Part shown: in pieces, positions 47,601 through 58,477 of the stretch
How the letters are laid out: each line of letters starts with the position of its first letter
How positions within the stretch are numbered: position 1 is the stretch's first letter
Source of the DNA: Lactifluus volemus
Lineage: Eukaryota; Basidiomycota; Agaricomycetes; Russulales; Russulaceae
Assembly (NCBI GenBank): GCA_022376515.1
Contig: WTXI01000082.1
Coordinates: 1 to 64,000, forward strand
DNA: 64,000 bases
Direction: 5' to 3'
Notes under the pieces: generated by a model
What the model was told of the DNA's origin: nothing
Database searches by the model: none
The model's input: the letters and a program-made list of their open reading frames with translations, nothing else
Made by a program: the position numbers and the translations under genes

Positions 47601-50002
47601 CCACTGAAACAAGCCCTCCGACGCCTCCACTAGTTTGCTACCATGGGCTTTGAACACGTCCTCGCGGAGCTTGCTCTGAATATACAAGCCAATATCTTGT
47701 TCCGTATTGGCAGCCAGTTGGGCGTCATCCATATACAGAATACGGCTGGACTGCGCATTGTCGAACGCATGTTTGATGTCATCTTCCGACCTTGAGGTGA
47801 TGAGTATGCGAAGGTTTGGCGGAAGGTCGATGACACGTTGGGCAAGAAACTTGTGCAGTCCGTTGTCACCAATTGTGAGACCACTCTCATCCAACCCATC
47901 GATGATGATGAGAATTGGTTCGACGAGTGATAGGTTCTCGAGTGGTTCAAGGATGAGCCGTTTAAAAAGTCTACGAGGATCTCGGGTAGTGCCAAAAGAC
48001 GAATCACTTGCAATGGCCCTCGAGAGGGCGAGCTTGAACGGAGGATAGCGATCGGAGAGGTCACGTGCAAGCGTCGTGAAGAAATTATATGCCTCGTCCT
48101 TGAAATCCTTGGGTTTCTCCTTCCGCACAAAAGTGACATAGGAACCGAGATATGTCCCGTCGAAGCGAAGTGCGATCTCGTGCGCAATTGAGGACTTTCC
48201 CGTGCCTGCCTGGCCAAGGAGAACGAGGCCACGTTCGGATTCGGGATTCTCGACCCACTTGACGATGTGGTCCAAGAAATGTTTGCGTGTTTCTGGATGA
48301 CAGCCCTTCTTATCGTGGAATCGCCATCCTCCCAAAATAGGGCTTTTCCCGATTATTGCGCACAATTCTGTTTTAATCGTGTCAAACTAATGATCGATGG
48401 CTTTGTGATTGTCAGAATGACGCACCAGCTTCCGATGCTTGATTCGACATATCCGTCACCTGTGTCCTCACATCCTTTCGCATTTCAGGGACAGCGGCGC
48501 CAGTGGCGACAGCAACATGTGTGGGGAATTTTCCTCGTAGGTCTCGTAGTCGGTCGACGGTCTCGCGGAGGTGTTCGACATTTTTCAAAGCCCGCTCTCC
48601 TCCAAATCACATGTTGATAATGAGCAACGAGAGAGGTCCAGACGACGTACCAACTTGTACATGCTTTTTCGCAAGCGGTCCGGTAAAAAACGCGTACGAT
48701 TTGATAGATTTGGCACATTCGGAGACGCAATCTAGCATCTCATTGAGTATATTTGCTTGCGTAGACGCCGGTTGGATGTTCTTCAAAACATCCGCCTCAT
48801 TCGCAAATTGAAACGTATCCAGTATCGCCTTAAATGATCTCCGGACGTTATCGTCATGCCGTAACAGGTCCACCGAAGTCTGCCGGTGAGTCAAGAAAAT
48901 GCTCCATATCATCAACGAGGCAAGGGCGCGTACCTCAATACTGGAGAGCTGAGTCCATGCCGAGATGGCACGCTGAGGTAGCAATTAGCTCTATGGATAG
49001 TAGAGAATAACAGGTATGGAACATACTTCTTTGGCAATCGGACTGACGGTGTCCATCACCTGCTTCATAACATTAACGGCACTTTCCCATGTTGTCACAG
49101 CATCCATAGCTTCCTCATCGCGATTGGGATGACGCGACATCCCCGTCTGGCTGACTGGTACCGTTCCCACAGGAATGTCGCTGTCAACGAGAAGATCACC
49201 CATCCTGGAAGGATCAGATATAGGAGCGGTAACTGTCGCGGGTTGCGAGGCTTCAGCGTCAGCTTGGACAATAGGACGCGTAGCGCCTCCTTCAGAGACA
49301 GGGTCCAGTGTGAGATTCGGGGCGTTGACTGTCGCCGTCCGAGAGGAACTTGCGTTTGATGACAATGCGATCGTTAAGACTGTGGCCGGCTTCTTTGTCT
49401 GTCTAGAATGTCCATCCTCATTGCCGAAAACAATGCCGAGTTCTACATGTAGGGTGCTCAGCGAGAAGCATCAGTAAAAATGATGACACGAACCGCGAGG
49501 TGGTTCACAGGCTATCGTCTGACTTCCGACAAGGATGTCATTCGATTTGGTCCTTTCCGCATACAGAGATACAGTGATATCAGAGTGTGGTTGTGGAATG
49601 CTGCTGGAGACTCAGCCATGACTAGACATAAAATATGGTAATTCCTCACAAAGCGTCGAGAATCTCGTTCCATTCTACGTGATTCTCCATTCTCTCCACA
49701 GATCGCGTCCGCATCGTTGTCGCCCCGTAAGTAACAGTGACATAAAACTTTCGTTTCCTCCAGAGGAGGGTCTTGAGACTCGGAAGGTTGTCCGCTCGGA
49801 CGACTGGCAGGGGAAAGACATTTAGTACCTGTGAGAGCATGACCCCACAAAGGTAGTACGTACCAGTGACCCGGAGCGGATACGGGCCTAGTTGCATTTC
49901 GGTGACCTGAGCGCGGCTGCTGTGCCTGATGTTGGAGATTTGAGAACCTGAGCTGTAGTAATGGTTAATAGCGGGAGACATCTGGATAGGAGACTTTGGC
50001 AT
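44676..50002 (-). CDS. NLR_B: C2-NACHT-WD40 STAND receptor, intact
   Basis: Model: complement(join(44676..46775,46836..48386,48460..48599,48651..48879,48934..48972,49027..49442,49524..49600,49650..49803,49864..50002)), 1614 aa, all phases consistent and the same nine-exon structure as NLR_A. C2-like domain, helical linker, NACHT (GQAGTGKSS, ILIIIDGLDES), 13 WD40 repeats. Outside the WD40 array only scattered substitutions and in-frame codon gains or losses separate the two proteins. The WD40 units differ mainly at the recurring variable sites. A TAG before FDTIKTELC lies in the 73-bp intron and is not a break. One acceptor is GGAG where NLR_A has GCAG. Likely function: ligand-specific innate immune or incompatibility receptor, by family analogy. 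Confidence 0.87.
44870..46541 (-). repeat. 13-unit, 129-bp WD40 array (NLR_B)
   Basis: Same unit length and number as NLR_A. Variable sites read (positions 4-5) DF, DS, YV, DW, HW, SS, DW, NW, DS, HW, HW, DW, EE from first to last. In NLR_A they read IS, DS, NW, NW, NW, NW, NG, NG, DS, NP, DS, DW, AS. The fixed framework is nearly invariant. Confidence 0.92.
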
Positions 50003-50246
50003 ACGGATTCGGGGTCATCTGGGTAGCTTTTGAAAAGAGTAAGAAAGAGAAAGACGGGTGGGTTGAGGGTTGTTGAGCCCTGAGGTAACAATTTGGCACG
50101 TTGTCTGCGCCCTCTCACGCTCAGCGCTAGCGGCAGGGTCACGTTTGTGAAGATCCAGGAACCTTAAAGCCGAACCCTAAAGCGGGAGTTCACAGTCGTA
50201 AGCGTGAATCGCTGGGCCCGGTAATTCACGAACAAAGTGTGACTTG

Positions 50247-50375
50247 GCACGAGCCTCAGCGTTCAGCGACGCCGCGTTTTCTTTTCTTCTTTAACTTTTT
50301 TGGTTTGATGTTAGAAGACGAAGCGATGGGCGTTGTGTTGGCGGTGTCATTGACGGAGGGTAAATCCTTCTTTCG
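50247..50375 (-). pseudogene. RPA34.5-like first-exon fragment (block 2)
   Basis: Same fragment as 19515-19640. The site just upstream (about 50170-50190) is the empty target of the LINE found at 18942. Confidence 0.6.
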
Positions 50376-50717
50376 CCCATGGCCTTTTTGGCCTGGGAAA
50401 TGCCACTAGATACGTGCCAGACGTTGACCAGTCTCGGCGAGCGGGCCAGATTTCCTATCATCTCTGCAATAAATGCTTATTTTACTGGTGATAACTAGCT
50501 GCATCTTATGTAGTAGAGACGAAGAACGAAGTCAGGTCACGGTGAACACGTTGTTTCGCCAACGACATGACATTGTCCGAACGTATGAAGGTAGTCAGTC
50601 ACCAAGAAGTGCAAGAGAGAGAAATTATAGTACAATGAAGATAAGCTGTTCGGGCTGCTTAGTGTTACAATATGAGTAGTTGTGTTGAGACATACTTCGA
50701 TCCACCGATTAGCTCCG

Positions 50718-51838
50718 TTACTCTAGCACCGACTCGAACATCGAAGGATCCACTAACTGCGGGATGATGGGATGACCTGCTACTGCTACTTGTCGTTCAT
50801 TGAGAAATGTGGTAAATGCGTCCCGAACGTCGCTTCCTCCAGAATATCCAACCTCCTCAAGGTTTGAAACTGGAACAGTAAAGGAGCGGCGCTCAAAAGG
50901 AAGACAGACATGAAGGGTGTTGAGCGAAGGGGCGCTGATACGAGCAAAAAGACTTTCCAAATAGTTGCTCCCCTGATGGAACTCAAACCGTTGTAGGTTG
51001 GGAAGTGTGACCGTGTCCGGAGTCTGGTGTGAGTGCCGTTCAACATCATATCGAACAAGGTAACAAAATCGAATGGACAGCCTTTCTAGCTGTGACTGGG
51101 CCATAAGCGAAAGCCAGGTAAGTATATAACTCCGAAGGAAATACGCGGAATCCGGGATATCGAGAAGCTCGAGAGAGACAAGGCCGGCAGTAGTGTTAAG
51201 TGAGGGCGACCCAATTGGACCGGAAGCCTCCAAAAGTCTGATGGCGTAGATTGGGAGCTTGAAACGTTATGGGAAGGTCCGATTCAAGTACGGTCCGAGA
51301 ATTGATATACATTCGTGCCAGAATTGGAAATTGACCATCCATAGCTGTGACGAAACTTCTCGAGCGTCCAAAAGTAAACGCGACGCACGCGATCACGGCG
51401 TGAAAGTGCGAGCAATAGACTTTCATCTTCTGCTCTCATGGACGTCTCCTGCGGATCTAAAGTGTTAGGGTGATAATAGATGGTGAATGGTAAATGTGGT
51501 GAATGTTAAAGCATGTCCGCTACAGGCACACCATTGGTGCACATGAGATGAAGGTCGAGCCAGGGATGGCGATCCAAGAATGCTAATAGTTCGCGACAGT
51601 GGACAAACATGAGCCAGTTTGTACCTCCAACGTGGGCAGGGCCAAGCAATGGGCCGGGCCATCCCAGATCTATCGTCATATTCGTCTGGATCTGCCAGCC
51701 GATAAAGATGAAATATGTTGAGGTACAGTATAACGTCGTTGAGGATATGAATAGGTGAGTATCGTATATTGCTGTTGGCTCACGTCTGCCGAGCCTTCTG
51801 ATAAGAGAATATATCATGGCAGAGAAGCAACCAGCCAT
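50718..51838 (-). pseudogene. F-box copy F5, deleted and frameshifted
   Basis: Start MAGCFSAMIYSLIRRL at 51838. In the F-box, the codons between ILND and IFHLYRL are three bases longer than F1, so frame is kept here. The extra base in the SPSLARP-encoding segment shifts frame downstream, and the same large internal deletion (FTVP joined to LEEVGYSGG) as F2 is present. A second open segment covers 50718-51233. Confidence 0.78.
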
Positions 51839-52258
51839 TTTCGGAGTGGTAGGTGTGGTTGAAGAGTTTAGCTGGTAGAGGCTCAGGGGTCGGAGTAACT
51901 GGGCACCGAGCTTTACCCAGAATGGGACGTCCCTTTCTACACTTTCGAAAACTCACCCACATTCGTAGTATGCACGTACATACAGCGCGGATGTGATACT
52001 GTGCCAAGCCAATACTGGACCTCACCACTTACTAATACAAACACTTCAAGAACTGTCAACCGACGCCCCGTCGCCTCGTGAACACGTGTAACACACAACG
52101 CCACTCTTGTATGCTATACCATCGAGATGGACACCCCTGCTCATCCTCGTCGATGGCCAAAAGGCAACTTCATAGGCAACCGTGACAGAAGGACGCGCGA
52201 AATAATATTCGCCCATACGCATCAACGTAGGATTCGTTTGGGCACCCCTTCGGTGCTA
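51839..52258 (-). other. Conserved module upstream of F5
   Basis: Copy of the module at 8354-8900, with small indels; no gene assigned. Confidence 0.35.
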
Positions 52259-53250
52259 TCACTTACGACCGTGGCGACTCGGAATAATTGTATGATTTCG
52301 ATTTAGAATGTTCCGGGAATGCTGTACGCGATGCACCTTGAAAGCATCATGAACTATGGCAATCGACTCATCGAAGTACTCGATTTTGTTGGTGAATTCG
52401 ATCGCGTGGTAGAGACGGTTCCCAACTCGACAAAGACAACGAGGCCGGAAGAACAAGGTGACGCGTGATAGGCTTCGAAGCTGCAAAAAAAAGAAGTATC
52501 CAACGTGGAGGAAATCACCAAGAAGAAAATGGTTTTTTTTAAGTAGGGAGATTAACGTCTACGATGGCGGATGGGAACACGCACCGAGATGACGCTTTCC
52601 ACCCTTCCTTTTACATGGAAGGAGAACGGAGAGACTGCCGAGTTCCTCCGCGCTGACACCTACGCCTACATGCGCTGTGGCGGCTGTACTACCCTCCTGA
52701 ACACTTTCACAACGATCGTTATTCCCATTCTCATCGTTGACGGCAGGTAGAGGAGGCTCGAGCGCATAAATGTCATACGCAGCTCTTTTTTACGGTGTAT
52801 ATCACCCACGAGGCCCAATCATGGCGAAATATTGACACCTTCAAAACGGCTTGACATCATCTTAAAATGAACAAAAAGGAAAACGTGCGAGTTTCAGTGT
52901 TGCAGAGAGAACCGCCAAGTAAAAAAAAAAACGCACAGCAGTTGGAGCTCTTATTAGCCAGAGCTCGGCATATTCGTTCGCGTTCACCGCATCATCGTCA
53001 AGCTCTCCAAACTCGACATCATCGTAGTAGTCCGCCGGAACGCTGCTGCCTGCTGCTGCGGGAGGTGTGCTAGCAGCCGACGCCTCATTGCGGTTCGATA
53101 TCCCGACAACAGCACCGGCAGCCTCAGCGTTCAGTGACGCCGCGTTTTCTTTTCTAGACTTTTATGATGGCTTCTTTGAATTTTTTTTTGGTTTGATGTT
53201 AGAGGATGAAGCGATGGGCTTTGTTGGCGGTGTCACGTCATTGACGGAGG
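52259..53250 (-). pseudogene. RPA34.5-like copy R5 with TPR-like tail
   Basis: The tail (52259-52486) is open: VGNRLYHAIEFTNKIEYFDE, SIAIVHDAFKVHRVQHS. The middle exon (about 52590-52850) has several substitutions (NDRCESVQEG) and a damaged start. The first exon (about 52935-53230) keeps VPADYYDDVEFGELDDDAV-like coding with frame changes. The normal Lys-rich C-terminus is absent. Confidence 0.6.
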
Positions 53251-53680
53251 AGGGTAAATCCTTCCCTCGCCAATGGGCATTTTTGACCCGGGAATGCCGT
53301 GAAAGTCACGTGCCAGATTTTCTATCTCCCTGCAATAAATGCTTATTTCACTCGCCGCTTCACTTCTGAACCAATCTATTCCCATCATCGTGGTAAAGGG
53401 AGATAACACTTTGGTGTATCTGATATAGTAGAGACGAAGCACGAAGTCAAGTCACGGTGAACACGTTGTTTTCGCCCAGAGGTGCTACATTACATCATAC
53501 GAATTGTGAAGGAAGTCACCAAGAAATGCGGGAGAGAGAAGATAAGCTGTTCGGGCTTCTGAGTGATGCGACCCTATCATATACTAGGATCCTGGCGGTC
53601 GTCGTGAACAGGAGAATAGGTGAGTGTGAATGGGACTAAGATATGGGTCGAGACGTACTTCGATCCACCAATTAGCCCTG

Positions 53681-54655
53681 TTAGTACTCCAGCACCGACT
53701 CGAGCAGAGGCTCGAACATCGAAGGATCCACCAATCGAAGGCTGACGGGATGGCCTGCTACTTGTCGTTCATTGAGAAATCTGGTAAACGCGTCCCGAGC
53801 AGCCCTTCCTCCAGAATATCCAACCTCCTCAAGGTTCGAAAGGAGCTCCAGTGGTGGCTCGCCATCGTCAGATGGTATGGAACCGAAGAATTTGCCGACG
53901 AGAGAACCTTGCACATGAATGATCTTCGCGTTGGTGAACGGCCTAAGAAGTTCATGCCATTGCATTTGGTCGACATGGTTATACCATCGTGACGATTGTT
54001 GGTGTTGGTCGCTGAATGTGACTTGCTCGACAACAGAAAGTATGGGTGAAAGTGAACCGAACAAGTGCGCCGCAGAAGCAAGGTGCCAGTCGAGATGTCC
54101 GCATCAGATCTTCAACAGCAAGGCTTGCAAGGGACCGCATGTAAGGAAACGGAAAGCGCACCGAACGTTACGTGGACAGCGCTAAATGTGAGGTTCTTGG
54201 ATGTCTGCATGAGCTGCAAGAGGTGTAAAGGAGGGCTCATTAAAAAGATAGACTCGGAGGGTGTTGAGCGAAGGGGCGCTGATATGAGCAACCAGATCTT
54301 CCAAATCGGCGCTCACACCTTGGTTCAAAACCTTGTAGTGTGATCGCGTCCAGAGTCTGGCGCGACTGCCATTCAACATCACCGGCACGGTTACGAAGAC
54401 GGGAATGAAATCCAATGGACAGCTTCTCCAGCTGGGCCATAAAGCGAAAAGCTGGGTAAGTATATAACTTGTCGGGAAATAGGAAGTAAGGGGCCAGCAG
54501 TAGGGTGATCCATTTGGAAGGGAAGCCGCCCACAGTCCGAGAAGGACAACTTCGGTCCGAGAACGGATATATATGCGTTCCAGAATCGGGAATTGATCAT
54601 CCATAGTTGCGACAAACTTGGGAGCACCCACGCACGCGATCACGAACTCGCACAT
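53681..54655 (-). pseudogene. F-box copy F6, N-terminal half lost
   Basis: Equivalent to F4: C-terminal segment 53681-54064 is open (FGSLSPILSVVEQVTF, LEEVGYSGGRAARDAF), and the middle (54182-54655) is frameshifted. Ends at the same junction with SLC41-like sequence. Confidence 0.75.
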
Positions 54656-55538
54656 CTAGATACAACTCCAGACTCTTACGACTCACACAACGATGAGGAC
54701 GATGATGAACATGTCCTACTTGGTGGAAGCAGCCAGTCGCGATGGCACCAGAAAGCACAGTCAACTGCTATAAAATTTGTGGGACAAACATTTAGGATCA
54801 TTATCGAGGTGGGCCACTTGTCTCTTGTCATCTTGTAGTTTCAGACTTGAAAACCCTAGACGTCTCCGATCCTCCTCTTCTCGACGATAGGCAGTCTGTC
54901 TACTGGCGAACTATTTGACCATATTTCCGTACGCTACTCATTCTTACTCTTCGTATCTTTCCCTTATACTGTGGCAGCACTGGAAAGCGATGGCTAGTGT
55001 CAACGAACTTATCGCGATCGTCCCCGTCATCCTTAATCTCAAAGGCAACATAGAAATGAACCTTTCCGCTCGTCTCGGAACCGCGTCCAACATGGGCGAT
55101 CTCGACACCCCATCGGTAACCTAGCCCTGCTTCAGGTGCAAGCTGCGGTTGTCTCCTTCATCGCTGCATCCGTCTCATTCTTTCTCAGCACGATTGTACC
55201 CGGAGCGGGCGAGAATCCATCCGAACCATTGTTAGCCGAAACAAGAGACCTATTTCGTCACTCACGAAGCACAGCTCATCGCCATACGCTTAGGAGACCC
55301 CGGCCGACCCCCGCCCCTGTTGGGGCCTCCAAATCTGGTTTCAATGAGTACATCTTCGGTGATCGACGTTTGCGTTAGATTCTGACATGCTCCGTTGTTA
55401 GATTCATGGTGGTCGCGTCTACCTCTATGTCCGCCGCCTGTCTCTCGGCAATTGTGCTGGGTTCGTTCGTGTGTTTTCTCGTCGTCCTTTGCCGAAAATT
55501 CGGTCTCGACCCCGGTGCGGTCCAGGTTTTCAGCGCTT

Positions 55539-55923
55539 TGTTGAGACGCGACCCGGATCCCGCGGATCTAGCGGACCGGAAACCGCGGAACGGAGTAAAT
55601 ATGATTAATGACAATTTATGTACGGGACTAGCTCCCTGGACACTTAGATACACGATTATGGGTAGAATAAAGAATGCTATTATTCTGGACATTTACATCT
55701 GCTCTGGACAGTATAAAAGAACGTAGTTTTCGACGCGTTCACTTCAGTCTTCTTGCCTACGACTGAAGTGAGTATAGCTTATGTCATTTCCTACCATATT
55801 TGGCTTACCTGTGTCTTAGCGCTATCTAATCTCACAGGTACTTATGATCTATGAATACAGTCTTCTTGCCTACGACTGAACGCTATCTAATCTCACAGGA
55901 TTATCTAAGCTATTGTAACGACA
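55539..55923 (+). mobile_element. Solo LTR in SLC41_2 intron
   Basis: 385 bp, starts TGTTGAGACG and ends GTAACGACA, flanked by the 5-bp duplication CGCTT (55534-55538 and 55924-55928). Copy 1 has the empty site (TTCAGCGCTTCTAAGCGC). TATA-like GTATAAAAG at 55711. The TGTTGAGA start is common in Ty1/copia LTRs, but family assignment is tentative. No internal domain, so a remnant of LTR-LTR recombination. Contains the duplicated segment described in the next entry. Confidence 0.88.
55745..55899 (+). repeat. Duplicated LTR segment, second copy lacking an intron-like 52 bp
   Basis: A 23-bp word (55745-55767) and a 19-bp word (55820-55838) are separated by 52 bp that begin GTGAGT and end CTTAG. 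In the second copy (55858-55880 and 55881-55899) the two words are directly joined. The missing piece has intron-like borders and a CTTAC branch-like motif. Confidence 0.8.
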
Positions 55924-56969
55924 CGCTTCTAAGCGCTAGTTCATGTCCTATACTCGCAGATAACATTGCCCCGCCAATCGCATCCTGCCTGGGTGACCTC
56001 ATCACCCTGTCACTCTTGGCTGTGATGTCTACCCTTATTATCCTCGGTATCGGCACGCCAGCTCCCTTTGTTGTCATCGCGGTCATCATCCTCTTCGCTA
56101 CGGCATGCGCATCAATCGTCCGGAAGAATGAACGTGTCAGACCACTCTTGAAAGACGGCTGGACGCCGTTACTCGGTGCCATGGTGATTTCGAGCGCATC
56201 TGGAATCGTGCTCGACTTGTTCGTGACTCGTTATGATGGGTATGCGCTTCTCGCTGTCGCCTTTGGCGGTAGGCACCTCTCTTCGAAAACCCTTGGTACC
56301 CTCAGCCTGCTGACACCCTATTTTATCCTTAGGCATTCCTGGTGGAACTGGCTCTATCTTTGTATCCCTTCTATCGACCGCTTTACATGCCATGGCATCA
56401 GCTATCGGCAATCCCGCGGGCACCATCACCTGGGGGAGCCATGAGCCTACTCCGCGTGTCGTGTTCATCGTACTCCTACTCGTCGCCGCGCCCGTCGGGC
56501 TCATCTACTTCATCGTCTTACGCCTCTTCTCGTGGCTCGCTGCACCATTCGCATTCTCTATGCTCGCATTGTTCTTTCTCTGCATCGGCGTGAGTCGAGT
56601 CCATGTCTCGAACAGTGCTCGCGATCTCTAACATTTCCTAGATTACGATATCCCTCGTCGTGGGGTTTTATCTGACCAACTACCTTTGGGCACGTGGATA
56701 CGACCCAGACATCTATGCTCTGCCGATACATTCGGCGATCATGGACCTGTCGGGACAGATCCTACTCGTATCATGTTTCGAGCTGGCCTCTGCTATTGGC
56801 TTCCATGTCCAGAGCCTTCCAAAAGGATAGCGCTAATAGTAGCGCTGTATGCGTGGCACCGTAGTGAATGTAGTACAATACCTGACTTTTAGATCCACTC
56901 ATCTATATTTTGTATAACTATTGATTACGCATACATATAAATTATTGTTGGATGCGATCGCTTGTGCGA

Positions 56970-58012
56970 CTAGGCAGTTGTTTTCGCTTTTTTCTTCGGT
57001 GACCCAGGTTCGCTTCCTTTTCGCTTTCGCTTCTCCTTCTCTTTCATGCTGACTTCCGTCAGTTCTACGCCCGTGTGTTCTTCATGTGGAGGATCACCAG
57101 GGTCACCGTATGGCCGAAAGCGATGCGTAAATGCTTCATCAGGGTACGCCTCTCGCGGAGGGTTTAGATGAGTAGTGGAATCTGAGGAGGGGTCTGGATT
57201 CGTGGGTTTTGGAGGACGTCCTGCGACAACAAGGTGACGCGTGATAGGTTTCGAAGCTGCAAAAAAAAGTATCCAACGTAGAGGAAATCACCAAAAAGTT
57301 TTTTTTTTTTTTTTTTAAGTAAGGAGATCAAACGTCTACGATGTCGGATGGGAACACGCACCGAGATAATGCTTTCCGCCCTTCCTTTTACATGGAAGGA
57401 GTACGGAGAGACTGCCGAGTTCCTCTGCGCTGACACCTACGCCTGCATGCGCCATGGCGGCTGTACCACCCTCTTGAACACCTTCACGACGATCGTTATT
57501 CCCACTCTCGTCGTTGACGGCAGGTAGAGGAGGGTCGAGCGCATAGATGTCGTACGCAGTACTTTTACGGTGTACATCACCCACGAGGCCCAATCGTGGC
57601 GAAATCTTGACTCCTTGAAAAAGGCTTGATTTTACTTTGAAATGAACAAAAAGGAAAACGTGCGAGTTTCAGTGTTGCAGAGAGACCCGCCAAAAAGAAA
57701 AAAAAAACCCACAGCAGTTGGAGCTCTTATTAGCCAGAGCTCGGCATGTTCGTCCGCGTTCACCGCATCATAGTCAAACTCTCCAAACTCGACATCACCA
57801 TAGTAGTCCGCTGGAACGCTGCTGTCTGCTGCTACGGGAAATGTCCTACTAGCGGCAGGCGCCTCATTGCGGTTCGATATCCCGACAACAGCACTGGCGG
57901 CCTCAGGGTTCAGCGACGTCGCGTTTTCTTTTCGAGACTTTTCTGATGGCTTCTTTAATTTTTTTGGTTTGATGCTAGAGGATGAAGCAATGGGCGTTGT
58001 TGGCGGTGCCAT
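56970..58012 (-). pseudogene. RPA34.5-like copy R6, near-intact with acceptor-site change
   Basis: Exon-equivalents: 57713-58012 (MAPPTTPIASSSSIKPKK, VPADYYGDVEFGEFDYDAV), 57362-57635 and 56970-57256 (basic tail, stop). All three keep their frame and length relative to R4. The acceptor before exon 2 reads CAAAGTAAAATC where R4 has TAAGGTGAAATC, so the AG falls one base late and splicing there would shift frame. The intron before exon 3 also carries a T run (about 17 Ts at 57300) absent at this length in R4. Could still be functional if an alternative acceptor is used. Confidence 0.6.
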
Positions 58013-58477
58013 TGACGGAGGGTACAGTATATCCTTCCCGCTCACCAGTGGCCTTTTTTGGCCCGGGAATGCCGTAGAAAACCACGTGCCAATGTTACCC
58101 GCTCCGAGTCGGCGCTCGCGAGTGTCGCTCCCATCACTAACTGATAAATACCCCTCGGCATACTACTAAGTGCTCTATCTCCAAGTTCTATCTGAGGCTA
58201 CCTACAACATTCTGGGAGATTCCAGAAGCTTACAGACGAAGCGAGACCATTTTTGAAAGGTACAATGTTACAACACTATGAACGTGAGTCCAGTGCAGAT
58301 CGTAACAGGTTTAGACGAACGACAAAAGAAAGGTGACTGTGAAAGACCACGGCGTACTAAGAAATTGAGGCTTCGAAGGCTGGGTGCTGAGCATCTGATG
58401 TGGAAGGTGAGTCGGAGGAAGGTACCTCATGAGTCATGCATACGGTATTTTATTCGTGAGCAAGTTGCTCACCTTGT
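58013..58477. other. Spacer between R6 and Y
   Basis: The first 150 bp match the R4 upstream side (40131-40310). The remainder (58170-58477) has no match in block 1 because of the deletion. No gene seen. Confidence 0.4.

Larger units (their letters stand above)
54656..56830 (+). pseudogene. SLC41/MgtE-type Mg transporter-like, copy 2
   Basis: Here the first helix region is preserved (KFVGQTFRIIIEVGHLSLVI, with the next exon giving FLSTGELFDHIS), and introns at 54929-54977, 55348-55401, 56269-56332 and 56590-56641 match copy 1. It is broken differently: 22 bases present in copy 1 (encoding VRNNIIL) are missing near 55115, shifting frame to an early stop. The intron corresponding to 38055-38107 is enlarged from 53 to 445 bp (55515-55959) by a solo LTR. 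The last three exons (55960-56830) read through with DNIAPPIASCLGDLITL and the C-terminal helices. Confidence 0.75.

Noticed and set aside
48387..48459. In-frame TAG before the NACHT region of NLR_B, at first sight a disabling stop
   Set aside because: The stop falls in a 73-bp GT-AG intron that is conserved in NLR_A and keeps phase on both sides.
57299..57317. T run in R6 as the tail of another LINE insertion
   Set aside because: No target duplication or foreign sequence; R4 has a shorter T run at the same intron position, so it is simple expansion.
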